A stretch of DNA of 49,962 nucleotides, taken from Glomus cerebriforme. Lineage: Eukaryota; Glomeromycota; Glomeromycetes; Glomerales; Glomeraceae. Below, in pieces: positions 10,262 through 21,697 of the stretch (its first letter is position 1; every line of letters starts with the position of its first letter). The notes under the pieces were generated by a model, which was not told the origin of the DNA, ran no database searches, and saw only the letters and a program-made list of their open reading frames with translations. The stretch covers positions 1 to 49,962 of the forward strand of contig QKYT01000073.1 of the NCBI GenBank assembly GCA_003550305.1. Reading direction: 5' to 3'. A program made the position numbers and the translations under genes.

Positions 10262-12560
10262 TTTAGTTGCAAAGTAGACAAGTGAGGCATACCTTTTCTT
10301 TGATATGTCCCAAATTATTATGAATTCGATCTACTGTCTACTGGAATATATCTCCTGGCTGATCCCATTTAAATTTTATTTTAATAAGACATAATACACA
10401 TTTGTCTTCTTGAATATGTTTTAACATGAAAATATAGTTAACTGTTAAATCAAATTCATGGCCTTTTTCATTGTTCTGGTCCATATATTTGATAAGTTTT
10501 TCCTGAATAGATAGTCTCAATTCATACTCTAGCCATCTTTTCTTTTTTGCCTCCTCAATTTCTTAAACAATTTCAGGAGATAATGAAGACGCTTCAAGCC
10601 TTCAACCTGAATGAGTTGGCTTAAATATTTCACATGACTAACTGCTAAATATATTAAATTATCCTAGGCTAAGTTTTCATTGATGATCCAAATATGCTGT
10701 AGAACCTTAAGGATCATTTCTTAATTAGTATAAATAGTCATAGTATATCTGAGTTCCCAATCTATAACTTTTTTATCTGCTAACATATTTTTTAAGAATT
10801 TGTCAGGGAGTATATTTAAAAGCAGATATATTATATCATTTTTTACTAGTTTCTTTTTTTTGGATGAGCTGGAAATCAGAACAAGACAATTTTATTTGCA
10901 TTCATCTTTTGACCTATAAATTAATGAGATCAGTATATTGGGATATTTTGCATGCTTGATGAAGTTCTAAGCATTTTTGGAAAGCAATTCTTCAGAAAAG
11001 TAAATGTACTGATAAGATATAATCTGATGGCTTCCATTTAGCTTCAAGATATTCTCATTTTTCTGAGACTGGAAGTATTTTATGAAATAGGCCTAACTGT
11101 ACTCTATTATTTTACCATCACATTTTTTTCTTAAACTCTTATAATCTAAGGCATTTGGTCTGATAGTTAGTCAAAACTTTCTCATAGTAATCAGCTCACT
11201 CTTTTAACCAGTCAGAGACATTTCTCTAAAGAATGGTGGAGACTAAGCATCGTCTTCACAGCAATTTACTTGGCATTTCTGAGTTAACAAATAGTTAATA
11301 AATATTTCAAGAATATGCCTAGGTATCATACATACCTTAAATCAAATAACAACTCATGAAAATATCTTTTCTCTCATATATTTAGGCATCCATTCTGCTA
11401 TACCATTCCACCTAAAGAAACTATACCAAGTTTGAGCTTTTACCTTATGGTTATTTTGGAAGTCTTTAGCCAATATATTCATATGAGTAAAGACAGTGTA
11501 AAGACTACCATATTTATATTTTTAAGGATTCGGATTGTATGTATTATTTTTCCAGAACCACCACTTCCATTGAGATATGAAACTCAGGATCTTGTAATAA
11601 GATCACAAATTGATGGAACAATACTTTCGGTAATATTTTTAATCAATTTCTAATGCCTATTTTTTGGCTAGTATACAATATTTGGATCTGGATCATGAAT
11701 TTTCTCTTCTTTATCATATTATTAGCCAGGCTGAATTTCTCAAATCTTTTTTTTTTTTAGTGGCTTAAACTCTTTGGTAATAACTCTACTAGATTTGGTA
11801 TTCTTTCAAGGATCTGAGCGAAAGTGCCAATTCCTAAAGTAAATAGCATATACGAATGGCTTATGCTCATTATATGACAAATTGATTTTCTTCTTTTCAT
11901 ATTAAAGGCATCACTTCTTTGGTAAATTTTTTGACTGCTTTTTTTGAATAATAGTCTTCTACTTTACATATTATACAAGAAGGGATTTTATGTGAACATT
12001 AAAACTTACTGGTATTTGCTGAATTATTATATTGACTGCCTTTTGTCTTTTGCTTAGCTTGCTTAAAGAAGGCTTAATCTTATATAAGGCCTCCTTTCAT
12101 ATATATATAAAATCCATAGCAATTCTCATCATTTCATTAAGGCCAAATTTTCAGAGCATTTCCAATCAGTTTAAACTAACATTAAGACTTGTAAATGTGT
12201 GTACTGGGGTTAATGCCCCTTATAATATGTAAGTATATATTCAAGCGGACATTTATCACTACCTGCATATATTCCCTCTTTAATGCAATCCTAGATCAAA
12301 AAATCAAGTTCACCTTCGTTTATTACAACCTGATGAGTAAAGCATTTTTCTTCAACTTTATTTCCTTGTGTAAACTTTTCTATGATTATGCAACTGATAT
12401 CCCAATTTTTAGACAACTATACCTTTGTCTGCTTAATAAGAGAAATAATAGCTTCGCTATAGTTATATTTTTCAGAATACCTGCTTTGAAAAGATATCAT
12501 AGAAGTACAATAGGTGTCCAACTTTTTTTTGTTTTTCCACATCCTTTTCCACTTTGACAG
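10262..12560 (-). pseudogene. SF1 (Pif1/RecD-like) helicase fused to HNH-type nuclease, heavily decayed
   Basis: Minus-strand blocks appear in the right order for one long protein. A Cys-containing start (CQSGKGCGKTKKSWTP) near 12545 is followed by an N-terminal domain with EGELDFL and CPLEYILTYYKGH near 12220-12330. A P-loop NGSGGSGK then Ile lies at about 11546-11572; the Thr/Ser after Lys is lost. A CCEDDA.SPPFF block near 11224-11266 corresponds to helicase motif III (GDxxQxPP). WELRYTMTIYTN near 10730 and DNLIYLAVSHV near 10635 match motifs V and VI. Finally comes an HNH/zinc block, CVLCLIKIKF...TVDRIHNNLGHI, then LTCLLCN, at 10262-10420. Many stops lie at Gln, Arg or Trp positions. I recall a multicopy Rhizophagus family of this kind. 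It could be a mobile-element replicase, but that is inference. Confidence 0.65.
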
Positions 12561-13061
12561 GTAAAGTGTTTTTCATATCAAATAGGAATTGCTAAATGAA
12601 TATTAGAACTAAATTTAAAAGTTCTTACCTGTGCAAATCTGATTATATCATTATCTTGCTACTTAAACTATGATAAATATTCTTTTTGACTACATATACT
12701 TGTCAGAAAGCATTCCTTTATATCTATACATACAACATCTCTGATTTGATAATTAGATGCATTCTAGCAGGATCCTGAACAATATATGAATAAGTAGGAT
12801 TTGAGTTTGCTTATTGAACAAAAGATCTGTAATGAACTTATGACAGAGAGTAAGAATTTTAAATTTTAGTATAGCTGTGTTCGAGATTAATAGAATCAAA
12901 TGTTTTGAATATATCTTAAGAAAAGATCTAAAATTTCTTATTATTGAATTTAGTGTTATAATGAATTTCAATGCAAAAATGGGAACTTGACATAAGCTAC
13001 CTGTTGTTATCTTTCAGACCAATTAATAATTACATGATCACATGATCATGTGACTCTAATA
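12561..13061. other. Spacer, no supported gene
   Basis: AT-rich with no convincing coding signal. Near the right end, 13036-13053, is a compact palindromic cluster (CACATGATCATGTG) immediately outside the MULE terminus. Confidence 0.45.
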
Positions 13062-13062
13062 T

Positions 13063-13400
13063 CTGATCAACTACTCCAAGAACACCACTAAAAAATCTTT
13101 AATAACGTGACTTTTATGCACCTGATACTAAATATGGTAAATGTACAATTGCTTTATTTGGTAAAATAAAAAATATGATGATAATTTTTGAAAAAAATCT
13201 TTTGACGCAAAAAAAACTCAAATACAAAAAAAACTTTATTACAAAAATATTTTCTTTAATTTCAAAAAAACTTTTATTGCAAATATATTTTCTTTAATTT
13301 CTTTTTAATTTACTTAAAAATACAAAAACTCTTATAAATATTTCGTAAACAAAAAAAGGTAAAGTTATATTCTTATTATTATTTTTTTTCTTATCTTTTT
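13063..13400 (+). repeat. Left TIR of the MULE
   Basis: Matches the reverse complement of 16590-16894 over its whole length, with indels in the A/T runs. The match ends inward near a poly-T/TA-rich patch at 13380-13420. Confidence 0.8.
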
Positions 13401-13559
13401 AATAAATATATATATTTATAAATTTATGCTAACAGTAATTTTACAATGATGTATTTGATGTGATAAAAATTTAGAAAAATCTATATTTATTAGTAAGAAT
13501 GGAAAACTAATAAAAACATACTCTATATACCATCAAACAATTTCATAATCTTATTATGT

Positions 13560-15842
13560 TACCAAGTCTGCTAAAACTGAATCTTCTAATGATTGTAATC
13601 CAATAGAGCCTAAGGAAATAGAAAAACAATTATTTAACTAGATCTTTGAAATTGGAAGAAATGAATATATAGAAAGTGAATCTGGTATTGAGCTTTTATG
13701 TAAAATATTAATAAACTCATTAAATTGTACATCACAGAAAATCTACAGTTATCATAAAACTAATCAATCTAAAAATAGTTATATATATGGTATTACTGTT
13801 CATAAAATTGTGCCTTGACTAAATATTCTTGAAAATATGAAAATCAAGACAAGTAATAAGATAGAAAATATATTAAGAGATATAATTATAATAGAAATCT
13901 AAAGATATCACTTAATATAAAAATACAAATAGCAACAGTTAATCTTCAACATAATTTACTTCATAAATGACCTGATAGATTTGAAGTAAATGATATAATA
14001 AAAGAAGAAATAAAAAAGAATCTTTATCTTATGTCTAGTGATATTTTTAGACAATTAAAATAATAATATCCAAACCTAACTCAAAAACAAGTTTACGCTT
14101 GATGGTCTTAGAAACATATATGTATAATAATAATTAATTACTATCAGTACAAATGCTTCTTTGAATATAAATATAAACTTCTTTATAAAAGTTCTGAAGT
14201 TGGTATACAATATTTTGGATTTATAATACTTTTTTTTGATATTTTAAAATCAAATAAAGAAATTATTGTTGATGCAACATGTAAGTATAATTTACTTTAT
14301 TAATTTATCTATTCAACTCATTCTCAAATTAATTAATTAATTTATTATTATAAATAGATAAAACAAATGCCTTAGGTTTTGAACTTTATGCAATTATGGG
14401 ACAATTTGATGGTGCTGGATTTTCTATAACATATTTGTTTGTTAATAATTCAAAAAAAAATAATGGAGCACACAGAAATTTTAAAGGAATTTTTTCAATC
14501 TTTATATGATGATAGAGGCTTAAATAATATATAATTTTTCCTTACTGATAAGGATTTTGCTCAAATCACTGCATTTCAAAATGTTTGGACAAGTGCTAAA
14601 ATACAACTTTATTTATGGTACATAAAAAAAGCACTTAAAAAGAGACTTTCAGATAATACATTTCATCATCAGCTAATGAAAATTTTTTCTTTATTAATAT
14701 AGAATTCTATCCTTCAAATTTACAAGTTAAAAAATCTAATTTTATTTTTTGCTCCAAAGATCTGCCTCAAAATATTATTTCATTATTTGAAAAACATTTT
14801 CATCTTCATTCTTTAATTCTGGATATTAATGGAAACTTTCTTACAAGTACTGAAATTTAAAAAGTATCAGTTGAAGAAATGTATAATTTTTGCTTTACTA
14901 ATGATTTACGACATGTTTGGATATATTTATGGTTTAATTGGTATGAAAAAAAATGTGGATTCTATGGGCACGCTCATCAGTTGCAATAAAGATCTGTATT
15001 TTTCAAACAACAATGTTAATGAAATTCTATTGGAAAGTTGTAAAGCATGATTATCTACTTAAATTTTTTCAGTTTCAGCTCGATCTTGTCACTTATATTA
15101 TCATTTCTTGTCTTATTCCTCATCATCAGCAACAATTTAATAAGTATCAATAAAGAAGAGAAATAGTATCATGGTAAAAAGAATTTAAAAAAGAATGCGT
15201 TTCTTTTTTAAAAAAGAATATTAATGGAGTTTATCTAACAAATATAAAAATATGGACATATGATTATCCATCCTTTTTATTGAGTCACTTTTTTATATGC
15301 AAGTATCTTGTACATCAATTTCAATTTAAAATTGATTCTCAATTTTTTTGATATATTCAAAGACAGGAGTATTATCCATTTTTAACTTTTAATACTAACT
15401 CATCTAAATCGAGTAATCGACATATGATATATTTAAAGAAGGGTTGTATTATATAAATATTATTTTAACAAAGATTTTTAAATCTAGCATATATTCAAAG
15501 ATTAATATGAAATTTCTTAATTATTTTAGATAATATTTTGAATTATCTATAACAATGCAAAAGGTTTGTACTATATATTAGAAATTGTTTGAGTTTAATA
15601 TGTGTATAAAAATTAATATTAACTTCTTTATTTAAGATAATAAATATAATAAGAAATATTACCAATAATGATGCAGAAAATGGTTCAATTTTATTTAAAG
15701 AAATTAAACTATTACTAAATGATTTGAGAGAAATTGTTGATGAACAAGAATCACTTGAAAATTATCAGTGGATCCAAGCTGTTAATAATGGATTTAATGA
15801 TGTTAGAAAGATAGTAAATGATGTAAAAATATATCACAAATG
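13560..15842 (+). pseudogene. MULE transposase (MULE domain + SWIM zinc finger), decayed
   Basis: Coding blocks follow MULE order. An N-terminal region holds KTESSNDCNPIEPKEIEKQL, and a segment PNLTQKQVYA follows two adjacent stops. The first catalytic Asp is in IIVDAT at 14271, followed by a clean GTAAGT...TAG intron (14281-14357) that joins to KTNALGFELYAIMGQFDGAG. The second Asp is in FLTDKDFAQI near 14541. A FFICKYLVH block at about 15290-15320 is the second half of a SWIM finger. The first half reads WTYDYPSF, so the expected CxC Cys pair appears as Tyr. The tail ends LENYQWIQAVNNGFNDV and stops at 15842. Most in-frame stops lie where Gln, Arg or Trp would be expected. The element cannot move itself in this state. 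Confidence 0.75.
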
Positions 15843-16282
15843 AATTACTAATTCATGTATATAGAAGGATCATAATATTAATACTATGTTTCTGAAATCA
15901 GTAAATATACAAAGTATATTGTTTAAATAATTAAATTACACATCAATTTATTTAAAATTAATGAAAATTTTTTTGTGATTATTTTAGTAGTATCTATTTA
16001 TAGTCGTTCAAGAAAATTGCAATGTAATTTGAGATAATATATATATATTGACATTAATTAAAAAATAAAATTTAGATTTTATTAAAAATATTGATTTTAT
16101 TAACTTTATTAAATAATATTTTAATTAATCTATCAATAAATAAATAAGTAAATAAATACTTTATAACAAATAATACTTTATTAAAATACAATAACTGATA
16201 AACGATCATATCTCTAAAATAAAAATAATTAAATTTTGAAAAATATGGTTTAAAAAAATACTTTTCATATATTTTTTTTAAT

Positions 16283-16540
16283 GGGACTAAGGTTGCCTGC
16301 CTAAACCTCTTCAAAATCCTACGATTAGTTTCGTCAAAATTTTACTATAGATTTATTATAGTTTCGGCAGAGTTTCAGCAGTTTCAGCAATTATAATAGG
16401 TTTTGGCAGTTTGCTTTTCTCCAGAGTTTTGCCAGTTTTTTAATATAACTTTAATATAGTTTTGACATAATTTCACTTTTTGGCAAAACGCCATCTTGCC
16501 TAAACCCCTAGGTTTCGGCAAGTAACCTTAAATGGGTCCT
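16283..16540. mobile_element. Nested ~258-bp MITE inside the MULE
   Basis: The ends are inverted repeats: TAAGGTTGCCTGCCTAAACC at the left and, on the complement of the right end, TTAAGGTTACTTGCCGAAACC-like sequence (about 16511-16532). The interior repeats short GTTTCGGCA / GTTTTGGCAG / GTTTTGCCAG motifs. It lies between the MULE body and the MULE right TIR, so it inserted after the MULE did. Confidence 0.55.
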
Positions 16541-16589
16541 AAAAAAAGCAAAATATTTGCAAGTTATTTCATTAAATCATTATATTCAT

Positions 16590-16894
16590 TATATTTATTT
16601 GTTAAAAGAGAAAGTAATAAGAATATAATTTTACCTTTTTTTGTTTTATGAAATATTTACAAGAGTTTCCATATTTTTAAGAAATTAAAAAGAAATTAAA
16701 GAAAATATATTTGCAATAAAAGTTTTTTGAAATTAAAGAAAATATTTTTGTGTCAAGAGATTTTTTTCAAAGATTATCATCATATTTTTTATTTTACCAA
16801 ATAAAGCAATTGTGCATTTATCATATTTAGTATCGGGTGCATAAAAGTCATGTTACCGAAGATTTTTTGGTAGTGTTCTTAGGGTAGTTCATCT
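16590..16894 (-). repeat. Right TIR of the MULE
   Basis: Inverted counterpart of 13063-13400. It retains more C and G than the left copy at several matching positions, for example TTCGGTAAC against TTTAATAAC on the same strand sense. Confidence 0.8.
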
Positions 16895-16914
16895 GACCTG
16901 CCTTAACAACTTCC

Positions 16915-17157
16915 TTTTTATGTGAAACATCTAAAGCAGAGCAGAATCATGGGATCATAGTGCATATCTGTTATGCCCACATCATACCTTCATTTTCCAT
17001 TTTTCCTAAGTATTCTAGGGACGAATTTTTTCGATAGGTGAAATCCTATTTATCACCTGTTATTTGTCATATGCATAATTTCTTAATGCCATAATTCCGG
17101 CCAAAAATTTTACGAAAATCACGTGATTCTGCTCCGCTTTAGACGTACCCTTTTTAT
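16915..17157. mobile_element. MITE family copy A (~240 bp)
   Basis: Strongly similar in sequence and length to 31768-32008. The ends carry an imperfect inverted repeat (CTAAAGCAGAGCAGAATCA at the left; complement of the right end TCTAAAGCGGAGCAGAATCA). The interior contains CGGCCAAAAATTTTACG and the palindrome ATCACGTGAT at 17118-17127. It lies about 190 bp upstream of the CDK11 start, so it may contribute to that promoter region. Confidence 0.7.
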
Positions 17158-17287
17158 GGTAATTTTAATACAGATCAAAGTTATAATGCTGGCCAGAATT
17201 ATCGACTCCATCGGCTAGCTGCGGCTTAAGCCAAACTAACCTAAAGCCAAGCTGAATCGTGTTTAAATTTTTCTAGAACAATATATG

Positions 17288-17292
17288 ATTGG
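17288..17292 (-). promoter_or_regulatory. Possible CCAAT box upstream of the kinase gene
   Basis: ATTGG (CCAAT on the opposite strand) lies 53 bp upstream of the kinase ATG. A single pentamer in AT-rich DNA is weak evidence. Confidence 0.2.
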
Positions 17293-17344
17293 TTAAATGT
17301 TGTATCACAACAAAATTAAAAAGTACTGACGGAGGAAGAATACA

Positions 17345-19333
17345 ATGAAAATGGAAAATCAAGAAAAAAAAATTGATTCTCCTCTTGAGCATATACGTAA
17401 CGATAATTTAGAAAAAAAAAATACGCCAGAAGTTCAGCCAACGGACACTCCAAAAGCAAAAACTAAAAAATCAAAATGGGAATCTGAAAGTGATAATGAA
17501 CCAGAAAGTGACCGAAGATTCAATAAGAAAAGACGTGGTAAAAAAAACCCAAAGCTAGCTGATTCAGAAGCGGACGAACATTCTCAGTCTGAAACTAGTG
17601 AAAATATTAAAAGATTAAAAGTATCGAATGAAGATTCGCTTAATCAGTCTCCTTCATTTCAATCAGTTTCCCCTATAGCCGAACCTATTCATGATATGAG
17701 TATTAGTTCCACTCCTTCTCCCACATCTGAATCAACATCACAATCATTTGTGGAAAGGATTATTAAGCCCACTCCAGCTCCACCTCCCCCGATGCTTGCT
17801 GGATGTCGTAGTGTTGATAATTATGAAAAATTAAATAGAATTGAGGAAGGTGCTTATGGAGTAGTTTTTCGAGCCAGAGATAAAGCTACAGGTGAGGTTG
17901 TGGCTTTGAAAAAACTTAAATTAGATAAAGAAAAAAACGGGTTTCCGATTACATCTTTGCGAGAAGTTCATACTTTACTCTTGGCTAAGCATCCGAATAT
18001 TGTAAACGTGAGAGAAATCGTGGTTGGTGAAACATTAACACAGTACGTTAAATCCGGCATTTACTTTGAATTCAACCTGAAAATTGTTTGTATTATTCTT
18101 ATATTTTTCTTTAAGAATTTTTATAGTTATGGATTTTATAGAACACGATCTTAAAAGTCTCATGGAAGATATGCAAGTACCTTTTCTGCAATCAGAAATT
18201 AAAACGATAATGCTTCAACTTTTATCGGCCGTTGCAATGTTGCACGATAATTGGATTATTCATCGTGATTTAAAGACTTCTAATCTTTTACTTAATAATC
18301 GAGGTCAAATCAAAGTTGCAGATTTTGGTTTAGCTAGAAAATACGGTAGCCCATTAGGTCCAATGACTGAACTTGTCGTTACTCTTTGGTATCGGTAAGT
18401 TATATTATTTATTTGATTTTATTTTTGGTTTAATTTAATCTTTTCTTTTTTTTTTTTAGAGCTCCTGAGTTGTTATTGGGCACAAAAAAATATTCTACAG
18501 CCGTAGATATGTGGTCCGTTGGTTGTATATTTGGAGAATTGGTAAATAAAGAACCGTTATTGGCAGGACGGACAGAAATTGATCAATTGACCAAGGTAAT
18601 TGAATATTATATATCGTTAATTATGTTCAATATTATAATTGCAAAAGGTTTAAAATTATATAAATTATATAAATTTATTAAGATTTTTAAGTTATTGGGA
18701 ATGCCCAATGAAAAAATATGGCCGGGATTTTCAAAGTTACCTCATGCCAAAAATAGTCCTTTTATAAAGCAATCGTAAGTTGAAATATACTATGTAATCT
18801 TTTAACTTAACTTATGCTAACTTCATTCTTTAGACATAGTACGTTGCGTAGTCGATTTCCATATTTGCCAGAGAATGGCTTTGATTTAATGGCAAAGCTG
18901 CTAACTTATGATCCATCAAAAAGAATAACTGCAGAAGAGGCTTTAAAACATCCGTATTTTATGTACGTTGAATTTTAAATACATTTAATACATTTGAAGA
19001 TTATTAATATATTTGTAAAGATAACTAATATATGTACGATTATAATTTCTTAGGGAAAGTCCTTTACCAAAAGATCCAGAAATGTTTCCAACTTGGCCAT
19101 CAAAAGGTGGCGGTGAGAGGTAATAAGAATAATTTTTTTTTTTTAAAAAAAAAAAAAATATGTATGTTGATTTCAACTCTATTTAATTTGTTAGGCGTAA
19201 ATCTTATACGAGTCCATCAGCTCCTAACGTTGCACATGGCGTTGAAAAATTAGATGAAGAGGATCAAACACTCTTAGGATCTATCTTCGAGAATCAAGGA
19301 GGAAATGATTATGGCTTTAGGCTCAAGATTTAG
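17345..19333 (+). CDS. CDK11: CDK11/PITSLRE-type cyclin-dependent kinase, seven exons
   Basis: Exons 17345-18042, 18116-18394, 18460-18595, 18683-18774, 18834-18962, 19054-19119 and 19195-19333 join in frame to 512 codons across six GT-AG introns. Residues 1-150 are a disordered Ser/Lys-rich leader, followed by a Pro-rich linker. The kinase domain has [10 protein letters not shown] (glycine loop, about 167), catalytic Lys in VALKK (189), FPITSLREV (200-208, the PITSLRE cyclin-contact helix exactly), [14 protein letters not shown], and a T-loop ending LWYRAPE. The C-terminal block [17 protein letters not shown] is also typical of CDK11. In animals and yeasts this kinase works with cyclin L in transcription and pre-mRNA splicing in the nucleus. 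The first intron must end at TTTAAG (18115): this gives TQIFIVMDF, whereas the later TAG would break the frame. No damage is seen. The start ATG is the first in frame. Confidence 0.93.
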
Positions 19334-19820
19334 GCAGATAATTGGAAATAGTACAACTACAACACTACAGTATATTATGTACATACATTACACATTACAC
19401 AAATGATCGACAAATACAAACACTCAAAGCACATGATCTTTCTTTTTTTGGGAATGATGTCACTATTTCAAGCTATTTTTAAATTTAGTTGAAGATCGGC
19501 GTGCAAAAATATTTTGTTTTGTACACGAACTCTTAATAAATAAGGGGTTTAATAGATATATTCTTTAAACTTCCCCTGATGATTCTTATAAATATGGATG
19601 GATGTTGCAGACTTAAACTAAAAACAATTTATACATTTTTGAAATTGACGATTTTTGCTCCCACTGTTCGCAAGGCATCATTCTTAATGAAACTGAATTT
19701 TCATTTTGGTCTTTAATAAAACATAAATTTTCAACACAAGGGCGTTAAAAATAAGACAGTTTTTTTATGCCTTCTTATAAGAAGAATTAAATTAATGATA
19801 GCAATTCTTAAATATTTATA
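19334..19820. other. Kinase 3' flank / promoter of the secreted-protein gene
   Basis: No open frame. It contains several AATAAA-like hexamers (for example AATAAA near 19536 and 19715) that could serve 3' end formation of the kinase mRNA. Confidence 0.4.
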
Positions 19821-20441
19821 ATGACTTTAAAACATTCAACTCCCCTTCATGGAAACGATAATGTTTTCATTTTAATTTTTACAATTCTCTTTCTATCCAT
19901 TCCATTTGTTTTAAGTTCGGAAAATAATCCTTATTTTGATCCAAACATTCCATCGTGCGTACAATGTGAAAAAGAATATCCTTCTATCGATTCATGCACA
20001 AAATCTTGTGAAATTTTTCAAAATGCATCACTAGCATTGTTTGACCCTCAACAAATTATTGATTCAATACGTTGTGCTTGTACAGATACATTCCTATCTG
20101 TATATGTAAGTTGGTATTCGTGATAACTTTCTATATTTTTTTTTCTTTGATTAATTAATTAATTTTAATGTTTAAAATTTCAGCCGCTTTGTATAGAATG
20201 TTTTCGAAGAACAGGTCAGTCGAATACGTTATTAAATACCGAAGTTCCTCCAGCAGTAGATACAATTAGATCAGTCTGTCAAACTACTAGTGCGATCGCA
20301 GGAAATGCCAGTAGTTATGATGCTACAGCAACAGCTACTCCCTTAAGTCCAACTGATTATCCTAATTCTGCAAATTCGAGAGATAATTTTATAGTATTAA
20401 TTTCAACGATTTTATTATTATTATTACAATGTTTGAATTAA
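19821..20441 (+). CDS. Small cysteine-rich secreted protein, probably GPI-anchored
   Basis: Exons 19821-20105 and 20184-20441 join in phase 0 (GTAAGT...TTTCAG, 78-nt intron) to encode 180 residues. A signal peptide is clear (hydrophobic FILIFTILFLSIPFVLSS, about residues 16-33). The mature part has paired cysteines in the order CVQC, C..SC, CAC, LCIEC and VC, suggesting a disulfide-bonded fold. It also has a possible N-glycosylation site (NAS). A Thr/Ser/Pro/Ala-rich stretch (DATATATPLSPTDYP) precedes a small-residue site (NSANS) and a C-terminal hydrophobic tail FIVLISTILLLLLQ, the classic layout of a GPI signal. It would sit at the plasma membrane or cell wall. The cysteine spacing resembles small fungal extracellular proteins, but I cannot name a family. 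It is intact, with no stops. Confidence 0.85.
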
Positions 20442-21697
20442 AAAATATTTTTTATTCGGTTAATGTTCATTGTATTTTTGTTATTTAATAATATATTACG
20501 TGATGTTAATAAAAATATTGATTTCCAAATTTTTGATTAAATCACTATCCTAAATAATTAACTTAATAATACTTTTTATTGAATGAGATGAATATCAGAT
20601 ATTTAAAATATATATACATAAGGGTTTAATTAAAGAAGATTATTTAACAATTAATATTTAATAAATATTATATATTAAAACAATAATCTTTAATTTTTTT
20701 TATAAATGTATATTTATATTTAATCCTAAAGGAAAATGCATATATAAAGAATAGAATAACATTTCTTTACTTCATGATATTATAAATATTTGATTAAATT
20801 ACTAGAAGCTTTCGAATAAAACTTGTAGCATAATATACTTATTTTAAATATCAGAATTTATATGTTACTGTAGTCATAACAATTTAACTTCATTTAATAC
20901 AAATCGCAGAAACTTTATTATAAAAAAATTTTTTTTTTTTTTCTTCAACATGAAAAGTACAAAAAAAAGAATAAAAAAAAAAAGAATAAAATATTCGAAA
21001 GTAATATAATATTCGGTTCAATGAGAAATTGAGAATAATCGTATGATAATAATTTTAAATATTAAAGCGAAAAAAAAAATTGAGAGCGTGATTTTAATAA
21101 AAAAAAAAAAAAAAAAAGAATAATTGACGAAAAAAAGTAACTGTATCGATTTAGTTAATAAAAATTATAATCGAAAAGTTCTGTTAAACTAAGAAAATTT
21201 TTTTTAAAAAAAATATTACAAGAAAAAATATATATACTGATAATCGAAAATATAAACAAAAAATATGAATAAAAATAATACAAAAAAATATATAATATAT
21301 ATATATATATAATTTTAAATATATAAAACCATCAAAAGGTAATAAAAATATATAAAGCGCGTATAATAATAATAATTTTTTTTTTTTTTTTGGCATTATC
21401 CGATTTAAAATAAATAAGTTTCGGGGTGTCTTGAAACAATACAAAGTACTATACTAGTAGAGTAAATAATAAAGTATATATAAGCTTATGATTTTTTTTT
21501 AAAAGCGAAATTCATACACAAAATTCTGCATTTTTTTTATATATGTAAATGTAAATTTTATCGGATACGTGATTTTTTATCTTTTTCTTTTTTTTTTTTT
21601 TTTNTTTTTTTTTTTTTTTGTTAAATTTTTTAAAAATAATCATAATAAAAAAAATTTTTTTAAATGTTCATATATTTCAAGATTTAGTCCAAATAAT
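20442..21697. other. Convergent intergenic region, homopolymer-rich
   Basis: Lies between convergent genes. It holds many A or T runs longer than ten, a TA microsatellite near 21290-21312 and an N inside a long T run (21604). Open frames here, such as 21184-21444 on the minus strand, are low-complexity Ile/Phe/Tyr translations and not genes. Confidence 0.6.

Larger units (their letters stand above)
13063..16894 (+). mobile_element. Mutator-like (MULE) DNA transposon with ~300-bp terminal inverted repeats
   Basis: The left end 13063-13400 and right end 16590-16894 are inverted copies of each other with scattered differences, mostly transitions. Both begin GATSAACTAC-like and share AAAAAATCTT, the ATGATGATAAT region and TTTGCAATAAAAG-type blocks. 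Between them is a plus-strand MULE transposase remnant. Long TIRs around a MULE transposase are the classic TIR-MULE architecture. I could not identify a clear 9-bp target duplication; the flanks have diverged or the exact ends are uncertain by a few bases. A separate small element is nested just inside the right TIR. Confidence 0.8.

Noticed and set aside
21184..21444. 86-codon minus frame rich in Ile, Phe and Tyr
   Set aside because: It lies in homopolymer and TA-microsatellite sequence between two convergent genes.
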